Below, piece by piece: positions 1 to 5,905 of a DNA stretch of 5,905 nt. The notes beneath the pieces were generated by a model. It had not been told where the DNA came from. It did not search any database and worked only from the letters and a program-made list of their open reading frames with translations. The position numbers and the translations under genes were made by a program. Within the stretch, counting starts at the first letter, position 1. Every line of letters begins with the position of its first letter. Source of the stretch: Spirochaetales bacterium (lineage in GTDB: Bacteria; Spirochaetota; Spirochaetia; SPDA01); NCBI GenBank assembly GCA_004525155.1, contig SPDA01000146.1, forward strand, positions 1 through 5,905. Direction: 5' to 3'.

Positions 1-802
1 GCGTATGATCCTGTTTTACAGCGAAGCCCTTGCTGGAAAGCTTGCCCAGAACGTTATCGAGATGAATTCCGGGGCCTGAAAACTGCCCGTGCCGCGGATA
101 CGTCCTGAAGCGCTGCGTAAGGTTTTCCTCTTTGATACGCCTGCCTGCGTCTTTGAATTCCCGGACAACTATTTCCTTTATGTCCCGGAAGGACAGGGGT
201 TCCTGGGGCGGCTCCGGCGTCCCGGCTGAAGTTTCTCTTTCCCGCCTTTCCTCCCCGGCCTCTGCATCGGGATAAATCATGGAGGTTTCGGGAATAATTT
301 CGTAGGCGAAAATGTCCCGGGTGATATTTTTAAGATCCACCCTGCCGAGGGGTATGATGCGGACGTCGATTTTGTTGGAAACCATGCTGTACACTTCCCG
401 GGAAATGCAGATTCTGCCCGGTTTGGCCAGGGACTGGAGCCTGGACGCGATGTTGATGCCCTCTCCCAGGGCGTCGGTTTCGAAAAAATAAATGTCTCCC
501 AGGTGGATGCCGATTCGGAGAACCAGTTTTTCACCCTGTTTGGATGAGTTGAAGGCGCCGAGCTCGTGCTGTATCTCGATGGCGCATTTGACCGCATCGA
601 ACGTGTTCTTGAAATCGACCAGAAACGCGTCCCCGATGGATTTTATGACCGTGCCGTTATGCTTTTTGGCCTTTTCATATATCAGCTTGTTATGAAAAGA
701 GAGCATTTCCAAGGTTTCCTGCTCGTTTTTCTCAAGCATTCTTGAAAATCCGCAGATGTCGGTATACATGACGGCGGCGAGCCTGTAATCTTTATGTTCC
801 AT
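1..802 (-). CDS. Class III adenylate/guanylate cyclase, C-terminus cut by window edge
   Basis: Predicted cytoplasmic enzyme making cyclic AMP (or cyclic GMP) from the nucleoside triphosphate. The 267 visible residues start with the cyclase homology domain (about 6-170), with no preceding transmembrane or sensor region. The catalytic set looks complete: metal-binding Asp15 in YTDICGF and Asp58 in KSIGDAF, purine-selecting Lys54 and Asp110 (TDALGEG), and transition-state Asn117 and Arg121 in NIASR. The Lys/Asp pair is the one known from adenylate cyclases, so cAMP is the likelier product. A charged, Pro-rich linker (about 175-203) follows, then a helical segment (204-265) that I do not recognise and that could be a small winged-helix-like domain; the gene runs off the left edge. 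ATG at 802 was chosen, but its ribosome site is weak. An in-frame GTG at 814, five bases after GGAA, would add four residues. It is divergent from radA. The family call is firm; substrate and regulation are inferred. Confidence 0.93.
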   Translation of the reverse strand, partial: MEHKDYRLAAVMYTDICGFSRMLEKNEQETLEMLSFHNKLIYEKAKKHNGTVIKSIGDAFLVDFKNTFDAVKCAIEIQHELGAFNSSKQGEKLVLRIGIHLGDIYFFETDALGEGINIASRLQSLAKPGRICISREVYSMVSNKIDVRIIPLGRVDLKNITRDIFAYEIIPETSMIYPDAEAGEERRERETSAGTPEPPQEPLSFRDIKEIVVREFKDAGRRIKEENLTQRFRTYPRHGQFSGPGIHLDNVLGKLSSKGFAVKQDHT

Positions 803-892
803 TGTTTCATTCACAATAATTCCGGGGCTGTCAAAAGTCAATGGTCTTATATCTATTGAATTCTTTAAGAATATGTTGCAGGGTTTAGGGCC
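803..892. promoter_or_regulatory. Divergent intergenic region between cyclase gene and radA
   Basis: These 90 bases separate two genes pointing away from each other, so the promoters for both directions should lie here or just inside the genes. The region is clearly more AT-rich than the flanking genes. On the minus strand a perfect TTGACA hexamer lies at 834-829, but 17 bases downstream there is only the poor -10 match AATGAA, which would leave an almost leaderless transcript. On the plus strand the AT-rich TTATATCTATTG stretch near 848-858 could hold a -10 element, but I see no convincing -35 partner. An AGGG at 880-883, nine bases before the ATG at 893, is the likely radA ribosome site. 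That promoters exist here follows from the layout; the exact elements are not established. Confidence 0.4.
860..872. repeat. Short perfect palindrome upstream of radA
   Basis: ATTCTT and AAGAAT form a perfect inverted repeat with six-base arms around a single T, starting 33 bases before the radA ATG. There is no T-run after it and the arms are AT-rich, so it is not a terminator. It could be an operator half-site pair, but in AT-rich sequence a palindrome this short can arise by chance. Confidence 0.3.
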
Positions 893-2236
893 ATGGGAAA
901 GCAGAAAACTGTTTTTATCTGTTCTGCCTGCGGTCACAGGGAACCCAAGTGGTCCGGCCGCTGTCCCGAATGCGGGGAATGGAACAGTTATGCCGAATCC
1001 GCGGACCAGATAACCGGTTCCGGCCGGAAGAAAACACTTAACACCCTGACCTTGCCGCTTGCATCGATTGTGCAGCCGGAAACCGTGCGCATGCACACGG
1101 GGATTTCGGAAATGGACAGGGTCCTGGGCGGCGGTGTAATCCGCGGGTCCTCGGTTCTTATCGGCGGGGAACCGGGCATAGGCAAATCCACCCTGATGCT
1201 TCAGGCCGCGGCAGGGTTTGATTCAAAAGGCAGGGTGCTTTATATTTCCGGCGAAGAATCCGCGGCACAGATAAAAATGCGGACAGACAGGCTGTCCCTG
1301 ACGGACACCCGCATCGAAGTGCTTACCGAAACGGGGCTTTCCGCCATTTTAACAGCCCTGGAATCCGTCAAACCCGTACTTGTCATTGTCGATTCCATCC
1401 AGACCCTGGTGAGCGAGGACCTGGGTCCCGTGCCCGGCACCGTTAACCAGATAAAATACTGCAGCCACGAACTCATCACCTGGGCCAGGGACCACGACGC
1501 GGCCCTTTTCCTCGTCGCCCATGTAACCAAGGAGGGAACCATAGCGGGGCCCAAGGTGATGGAGCACATGGTGGACACGGTGGTGTACTTCGAGCAGGCG
1601 GAAAATGAGGTGCGCATTATCCGTGCTGTCAAGAACCGCTTCGGCGCGGTGTCCGAAATCGGCCTTTTTATCATGGATGAGACAGGGCTGAAGCAGGTTA
1701 CGGACCCCTCCTCCTTCTTCATGATCCGCAGGGAGTCCGGCATGCCGCCGGGGGTCACCATAGCTTCCGTGTACGAAGGCAGCCGCATTTTACTTGTGGA
1801 AATTCAAGCCCTGGTGGTGCCGTCCAAAGGCGGTTATTCCCGGGTCTTTTCCGAACGCATGGACAGCAACAAGATTTCCCGCATAGCCGCAGTGCTGGAA
1901 AAGCACATCGGTCTCAAGTTTTCCGACATGGACATGTACGTTCACGTGGCGGGCGGCATCCGCCTGACGGAGGTCGGCATAGACCTGCCCCTGGCCTTTG
2001 CCCTGTATTCCGCCAGGACCGATCTGCCCATGCCCGAGGGCGTGGCCCTGGCGGGGGAAATAAGCCTGGCGGGCGAGGTGCGGCCCGTTCAGCACCTGAA
2101 ACGCAGGGCGGCGGCCGCCTCGGATCTGGGATTCGGACGGTTCGTGAGCCCGGAGAAGATAACGGGGATTAAGGAAATTGTGGGAAGGGTGTTTTCAGAC
2201 GGAAATAATGCCGGCCACGTACACGGAGGAAACTGA
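893..2236 (+). CDS. radA: DNA repair protein RadA (Sms), branch-migration ATPase
   Basis: RadA is a RecA-related, DnaB-like ATPase that promotes branch migration and processing of recombination intermediates in the cytoplasm. All family landmarks are present in 447 residues, close to the usual length of about 450-460. There is an N-terminal four-cysteine zinc finger (Cys10, Cys13, Cys24, Cys27, with KWSGRCPECGEWNS), Walker A GEPGIGKST (92-100), Walker B VLVIVDS (162-168) and the RadA-specific KNRFG motif (247-251). A Lon-protease-like C-terminal domain (about 280-440) includes AGEISLAGEVRPV. The ATG at 893 fits the family N-terminus just before the zinc finger and has AGGG nine bases upstream. 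The stop TGA shares its last A with the next start codon, implying co-transcription and possible translational coupling with the downstream membrane protein. The sequence appears intact, with no frameshift. The linkage is probably transcriptional rather than functional. Confidence 0.98.
   Translation: MGKQKTVFICSACGHREPKWSGRCPECGEWNSYAESADQITGSGRKKTLNTLTLPLASIVQPETVRMHTGISEMDRVLGGGVIRGSSVLIGGEPGIGKSTLMLQAAAGFDSKGRVLYISGEESAAQIKMRTDRLSLTDTRIEVLTETGLSAILTALESVKPVLVIVDSIQTLVSEDLGPVPGTVNQIKYCSHELITWARDHDAALFLVAHVTKEGTIAGPKVMEHMVDTVVYFEQAENEVRIIRAVKNRFGAVSEIGLFIMDETGLKQVTDPSSFFMIRRESGMPPGVTIASVYEGSRILLVEIQALVVPSKGGYSRVFSERMDSNKISRIAAVLEKHIGLKFSDMDMYVHVAGGIRLTEVGIDLPLAFALYSARTDLPMPEGVALAGEISLAGEVRPVQHLKRRAAAASDLGFGRFVSPEKITGIKEIVGRVFSDGNNAGHVHGGN
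2225..2230 (+). promoter_or_regulatory. Strong ribosome binding site inside the radA 3' end
   Basis: GGAGGA lies within the last codons of radA, five bases before the ATG at 2236. It is the strongest Shine-Dalgarno match among the three plus-strand genes. It fixes the start of the DUF2207-like gene at the TGATG stop/start overlap, which also places a normal signal peptide at the N-terminus. Confidence 0.8.
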
Positions 2237-5058
2237 TGAGCAGGAAACTTTTAATACTCCTCGCGGTCTTTATTTCACTGGTCCCGGCCCTGGCGCCGGC
2301 ACAGCCGGTGACGCTCGAGGAAACGGCGTTCCAGCTGACCCTTCTTAAAGGAGGCAGAGCGGAAGTCCTGTATTCGATAACCTTCACGGAACATGAAGGC
2401 AGGGACAGGATACGTTCCATCGGGCAGTTTCTCGAACCGATGACGGTGCTGGAATCCTGGGGCGAAAGCGGCGATGAAAAATTCGGCGTTACCATGGAGA
2501 ACAACGGGAGCGGCTACTATGCCGCGCTGTTCGATATTCAAACGGAAACGGAAGAGATCTACACAGTCAATATCCGGTACAGACTAGATACCCCCGTGGT
2601 AACCGATACCGATTATGAGGGCAAGGAGTATGCTTTTTTCTGGTGGCCGCCCATCCAGTGGGACCTGCCCATCGGCCGGCAGACCGTTCAGATAATTCTG
2701 CCTGTGGAAATCCCGGTGGAATACGTTCAAGCCGAGCAGATTACCGATGACCTTGTAAACAGCTACGGAATAATAGCGAACACGGACACCGTTGAGGACA
2801 ACGACCGCTGGATCTATTACCCTTCCCTGTGGAAGGATAAAAACTACCTCTCCCTGCACATTGAAAAACAGGATCTCTCACCGCAATACAAGCAGAAGAT
2901 CGGGTTCTTTTTTCCGTACGAGTATGTGAACCTCGGGGCGGAGGGGGGCGACTACGGCATTCCCGGATTCGGCGCCGGCGACCTGGAGGAGGAAGGGGAC
3001 TATGCCCTTGAATCCGTTTACGTGAACATCGAAATAAAGGCCTTACAGGCGGAAGCGCAGGAGATGAGCCATTCATCCTTTATTTTCGCTGTTGTCGCGG
3101 AGCAGGGAAGGCGGAATGTCTACAGGAAATTTATTGAATCGGATGCGGACCTGGAGGGAGCGGAGACTGCCGTCCTGCATCCCGAAACCTACGAGGAATT
3201 GACCGGTAAAACCGGCATAGCCGCAAAACTGCGCAGAAGCGTGGACGAATCGGGAAACACCTCGGATACCTTTTACGATATAATCACCTCGAGACCGCTG
3301 GAAACAGGAGAGCGGGTTATCTTCCGGATTCAGTATGCCGAGCCGGGCTACCGGACCCTGGATTTCGAGAAACGGCTGTATGACGGCAGGTTCCGGCTGT
3401 CCTTTCCCTGGTGGGGTGTACGCCTGGCGAAGCCGTTTTCCTGGCTCATGATTTCCCTGTCCCAGCCATTTCCCGGAGAATTTCCCGCCGCCGGGGGGGA
3501 AAGCCGGGCTCCCTTTACGGTCAATACCGGCACCCGCGGCGCTTTTTCAAGCTGGCGTTACTCAGCGGGAGATGAGGAATCGGTACCCGCCGAACGAAGG
3601 GGGATTATCGGCTTCGAGGCTGTGTCCGAAGCCTGGAATTCGGAGGTGATACCCGATCTTCTCGCCGATTTTCTGGTGCCCTACACGGAAGTTTCGCTTA
3701 CCAGGATGGAGACCCTGAAGGTCGTGCTGAACGATGTCAAATTCCGCGCCTTGAGCGCCGCGGACGGCGCGCTCACCCTGCGGCTGATGGGCAGTCTCCT
3801 GCTTCTTTCTGTAATCATTTTCTTCGGCAATTTTTTCTTCCTTCTTGCGGAGATAGTCACCTTCGGCTGGGTTTTCGGAATCCTCGGAAAAATAACGAAA
3901 ATCAGTCTGTTCAAAAAAGTGTTTTTCCCCGGCGGCAGAAAAAAATTCAGCATAACCAGGGGGTGGGTCCTCGGGTTCAACGCCCTGCTTGTGCCGTTCA
4001 GGGTCGTGTATACCATACTTGCGGGCATAGCCGCGCTCTTCATGAAGCTCGTCCGGCTCCATCCCGCCCTTAAAAAACGGTTTGAAGACGCCCCGGCCTA
4101 CATCGCCCCGGAGATACAGATAGAAACCTTTAAAACGGGCGAAACCATAGAAAATCTTACCCCCGCGGAAACCGCTGTCTTTCTGAACCGCCCTTCGAAA
4201 GCGGTACAGCTTATCGTGATGAATCTTTATACGAAGGGATGCATCGATATCGTAAACCGCAATCCGCTGCAGGTGACGGTTTTAAAGCAGAAAGACAAGT
4301 ACCTCACCTCCTACGAATGCCAGTTTCTCGAAGCCATAGCGGAGGACGGAACACTCTCGAAAAACAAGATACCCGGCATACTCGGTTCCTTGAGCCGCTA
4401 CCTGCAGTCGAAGGTCTGGCGCGCGGATCTCGATAAAACGGCAGAGCTCTATACCGGTAAAGTCGAACAGCACTGGAAGGAAGTCTCCGCGCTCGATGCC
4501 GGGCGCAGAAGGCCCTTCGCGGCGGATAATCTTCCCTGGCTGCTGCTGCACGACAATTTCGAAAGGGATTCCGGCACCCTGTTCCGTGAAGCGCTGAAAG
4601 GGGGCGGAACAGCCGGAACGGCGGTGACAACCGTGACTGCCGGTAAAACAGCCGGGGCCGAACGATCCTTTGAATTTCTCGACAAGGTCGGCGGCGGCGC
4701 GGAGGACTTTGCCCAGGGGTTCAAGAGCTTTGCGGAAGGGATCGTATCCCAGGTGGAAAACATGTCCTCCAGGGTGGTGGACAATATCGAGCAGCTCTTC
4801 AAGCCGCCGGTCCCGGCCGCCGCCGCAGCGGCAGAGGGCGCGGGCGGTGCTGCCGGAGAAGGCGCCGGAGCCGATCCTGCCATGGGCGGCGTTCTGGAGA
4901 ACATATCCTCCTTCAGCTACGATGCCTGCCACTCGGCCTGTCATTCAGCCTGCCACTCGGCCTGCGTCCATTCGGCCTGCCACTCGGCCTGCCATTCGGC
5001 CTGTGTCCATTCAGCCTGTCACTCAGCCTGCCATTCGGCCTGCGTGTCCAGTTTTTAG
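2236..5058 (+). CDS. DUF2207-like exported membrane protein with C-terminal Cys-His-Ser-Ala repeat tail
   Basis: A 940-residue protein of unknown function; the DUF2207 assignment rests on my reading of its pattern. A signal peptide (1-22, cleavage likely after APA) leads into a large cysteine-free ectodomain (23 to about 512) of beta-rich sequence. This resembles DUF2207 at 25-220, including FFWWPPIQWDLPIG, and a second segment near 265-420 has a similar layout. Hydrophobic stretches at 517-550 and 577-603 flank a basic loop. They are followed by a DUF2207-type C-terminal domain with LTPAE (641-645) and a helical region to about 785. An amphipathic stretch (811-855), a Pro/Ala/Gly linker (857-885) and the repeat tail (898-940) complete it. 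Ten of its twelve cysteines are in that tail. It is longer than the roughly 550-650 residues I recall for DUF2207 proteins, because of the extra ectodomain segment and the tail. It is coupled to radA by a one-base overlap and lies nine bases before a PqqD-fused radical SAM gene, so the tail is probably the enzyme's substrate. Which side of the membrane carries the tail is unclear. Confidence 0.85.
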   Translation: MSRKLLILLAVFISLVPALAPAQPVTLEETAFQLTLLKGGRAEVLYSITFTEHEGRDRIRSIGQFLEPMTVLESWGESGDEKFGVTMENNGSGYYAALFDIQTETEEIYTVNIRYRLDTPVVTDTDYEGKEYAFFWWPPIQWDLPIGRQTVQIILPVEIPVEYVQAEQITDDLVNSYGIIANTDTVEDNDRWIYYPSLWKDKNYLSLHIEKQDLSPQYKQKIGFFFPYEYVNLGAEGGDYGIPGFGAGDLEEEGDYALESVYVNIEIKALQAEAQEMSHSSFIFAVVAEQGRRNVYRKFIESDADLEGAETAVLHPETYEELTGKTGIAAKLRRSVDESGNTSDTFYDIITSRPLETGERVIFRIQYAEPGYRTLDFEKRLYDGRFRLSFPWWGVRLAKPFSWLMISLSQPFPGEFPAAGGESRAPFTVNTGTRGAFSSWRYSAGDEESVPAERRGIIGFEAVSEAWNSEVIPDLLADFLVPYTEVSLTRMETLKVVLNDVKFRALSAADGALTLRLMGSLLLLSVIIFFGNFFFLLAEIVTFGWVFGILGKITKISLFKKVFFPGGRKKFSITRGWVLGFNALLVPFRVVYTILAGIAALFMKLVRLHPALKKRFEDAPAYIAPEIQIETFKTGETIENLTPAETAVFLNRPSKAVQLIVMNLYTKGCIDIVNRNPLQVTVLKQKDKYLTSYECQFLEAIAEDGTLSKNKIPGILGSLSRYLQSKVWRADLDKTAELYTGKVEQHWKEVSALDAGRRRPFAADNLPWLLLHDNFERDSGTLFREALKGGGTAGTAVTTVTAGKTAGAERSFEFLDKVGGGAEDFAQGFKSFAEGIVSQVENMSSRVVDNIEQLFKPPVPAAAAAAEGAGGAAGEGAGADPAMGGVLENISSFSYDACHSACHSACHSACVHSACHSACHSACVHSACHSACHSACVSSF
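4927..5055 (+). repeat. Tandem coding repeat: CHSA units in a 39-base (13-residue) higher-order array
   Basis: The last 43 codons of the membrane protein are built from the four-residue unit CHSA. After one isolated unit (4927-4938) the array becomes a 13-residue super-repeat, CHSACHSACVHSA, at 4939-4977 and 4978-5016. A third copy at 5017-5055 keeps nine or ten residues and then ends in VSSF. Cysteines fall at residues 898, 902, 906, 910, 915, 919, 923, 928, 932 and 936, giving mostly C-x3-C spacing with C-x4-C where a valine is inserted. Copies 1 and 2 differ at six of 39 bases, all synonymous third positions (TGC/TGT, CAC/CAT, TCG/TCA), while the Ala codon GCC never varies. This indicates conservation of the peptide rather than recent slippage alone. 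Confidence 0.97.
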
Positions 5059-5060
5059 GG
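5057..5060 (+). promoter_or_regulatory. Ribosome binding site overlapping the preceding stop codon
   Basis: AGGG overlaps the TAG stop of the membrane-protein gene and lies seven bases before the ATG at 5068. It supports that start for the radical SAM gene. There is no room for a separate promoter or terminator in the nine-base gap, so the two genes should be co-transcribed. Confidence 0.65.
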
Positions 5061-5067
5061 TGAACGC

Positions 5068-5905
5068 ATGGATGTAAACGCCTGTCTTCATATTGACGGA
5101 TTTGTGGAAACCACCAGGGATGTGCTGTTCCTCAGGGAGGAGGACAGCCTGCTCATCATCCGTCCCAATAAAATTCAGCATGTAAACAGGACTGCCTTCG
5201 AAATGCTCGACAGCCTGTACATGAAAAAGGTAAGCGCAGAGAACACGGTAAAAACGATGAGCGCTAAATACGGCCTTAAGGAGGATACCCTGCTAAGGGA
5301 CCTTTCTGAAACCCTGGGCACGGTAAACGCCATCATGCGGGAGGATTACGCCTCCGCCGGCAGGATGCGCACCGTACCCTATAATCCTGAAAGCATAGCC
5401 CTGCCCGTGCTTTCCGAAATTGCGCTTACCTACCGGTGCCAGAACAGGTGCGATTTCTGTTACGCTTCCAGTCCCTACCGGGGCAGGGAAATGCGGGAAA
5501 TGAATACGGCTGAGGTCAAAACAGTCATCGACAGAATTTTCGACGAAGCCCGGGTGCCCGCAATTTCCTTTACCGGCGGGGAGCCGACCTTACGGGATGA
5601 CCTTCCGGAACTGATAGCCTATGCCGCAAAAAAAGGCATGCGTACAAACCTTATAACAAACGGCCTCCGCTGCGCAGACAGGGACTTTACCGCGGCCCTT
5701 GCGGATGCAGGCCTCAAATCCGCCCAGGTGAGCCTCGAATCCCATGACCGGGAAATTCACAATGCCGTAACCGGCAATCCTGCCGCCTACGACCGGGTGG
5801 TGCCTGGTATTCACAATCTGGCTTCCCGGAAAATCCACACCCACACCAATACCACAATCTGCAGCAGGAACAGGGAACACCTGATACCCCTGGCGCGGTT
5901 CATCC
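5068..5905 (+). CDS. Radical SAM peptide-modifying enzyme with N-terminal PqqD-like domain, C-terminus cut by window edge
   Basis: Predicted cytoplasmic maturase that uses a [4Fe-4S] cluster and S-adenosylmethionine to modify a ribosomally made peptide. The 279 visible residues begin with a PqqD-like RiPP recognition domain (about 12-95). It has a beta-rich start, then HVNRTAFEMLDSLY, helices around AKYGLKEDTLLRDL, and no cysteine ligands. The radical SAM core follows, with CxxxCxxC at Cys124, Cys128 and Cys131 (YRCQNRCDFCY), the SAM-binding TGGEPTL motif (169-175) and a later strand LITNGL. This order matches PqqD-PqqE-type fusions. A C-terminal SPASM or twitch domain with auxiliary clusters is expected but lies beyond the right edge. 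The start at 5068 is supported by AGGG seven bases upstream and by the complete PqqD-like domain. Its immediate upstream neighbour ends in a Cys-rich repeat, which is the obvious candidate substrate. Superfamily is certain; substrate and chemistry are inferred. Confidence 0.93.
   Translation, partial: MDVNACLHIDGFVETTRDVLFLREEDSLLIIRPNKIQHVNRTAFEMLDSLYMKKVSAENTVKTMSAKYGLKEDTLLRDLSETLGTVNAIMREDYASAGRMRTVPYNPESIALPVLSEIALTYRCQNRCDFCYASSPYRGREMREMNTAEVKTVIDRIFDEARVPAISFTGGEPTLRDDLPELIAYAAKKGMRTNLITNGLRCADRDFTAALADAGLKSAQVSLESHDREIHNAVTGNPAAYDRVVPGIHNLASRKIHTHTNTTICSRNREHLIPLARFI

Noticed and set aside
806..834. A confident sigma-70 promoter for the cyclase gene from the TTGACA at 834-829
   Set aside because: No acceptable -10 hexamer lies at 16-18 bases, so the hexamer alone is not enough. 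It is mentioned only within the intergenic region.
1240..1788. A 182-residue minus-strand open frame opposite radA
   Set aside because: radA is a certain conserved gene on the other strand. The antisense frame has low-complexity Ser/Thr/Met content and no family features.
4282..4944. Long minus-strand open frames opposite the membrane-protein gene
   Set aside because: They are antisense shadows of a GC-rich coding gene, with no recognisable motif or ribosome site.
4927..5046. The CHSACH pattern as a c-type heme binding array (C-x3-C-H)
   Set aside because: The canonical motif is CxxCH. Here each cysteine would be shared between overlapping motifs only four residues apart, leaving no room for separate hemes, and no cytochrome maturation genes are in the window. 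Other metal binding by Cys and His remains possible.
4927..5046. CRISPR-like or intergenic DNA repeat array
   Set aside because: The period is 12-39 bases with no spacers, fully in frame within a coding sequence, and the variation is synonymous.
4670..5077. Alternative plus-frame reading through the repeat giving a Pro/Arg/Thr-rich repetitive protein
   Set aside because: It overlaps the membrane-protein gene in another frame. Third-position synonymous variation in the CHSA frame changes residues in this frame, so selection acts on the CHSA frame.

Overview
The window holds four genes: one on the minus strand and three in a tight plus-strand run. Both ends are cut inside genes. Coding density is high, base composition is moderately GC-rich, and Shine-Dalgarno sites are recognisable, so this is a bacterial chromosome. 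The long exported membrane protein and the stand-alone class III nucleotide cyclase would suit a Gram-negative lineage rich in such cyclases, such as spirochaetes or the former Deltaproteobacteria. That placement is a guess, because nothing here fixes the taxon.

Layout. Bases 1-802 (minus strand) encode the N-terminal 267 residues of a class III adenylate/guanylate cyclase with its catalytic residues intact; its C-terminus lies outside the window. Bases 803-892 are a short divergent intergenic region that must contain control signals for both directions, including a small perfect palindrome and a TTGACA hexamer on the minus strand. Bases 893-2236 (plus) encode RadA/Sms, the DNA-repair ATPase. 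Its stop codon shares one base with the start of the next gene, which covers 2236-5058. That gene encodes a 940-residue exported membrane protein resembling the DUF2207 family. It ends in a striking Cys-His-Ser-Ala tandem repeat with ten cysteines in its last 43 residues. Nine bases later (5068 to the right edge) comes a radical SAM enzyme with an N-terminal PqqD-like domain, the kind of recognition domain used by RiPP-modifying enzymes.

How the genes may work together. The best candidate for a novel system is the pair at 2236-5905. A large DUF2207-like membrane protein carries a RiPP-like, cysteine-repeat C-terminal tail, and it sits directly upstream of a PqqD-fused radical SAM maturase. 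I infer that the enzyme modifies the CHSA repeats, perhaps by making thioether crosslinks, so that the membrane protein displays a modified tail. The repeat units differ from each other almost only at synonymous third positions, so the peptide sequence itself is under selection. RadA is probably an unrelated housekeeping gene that shares the transcript. No functional link between the cyclase and this module is visible.
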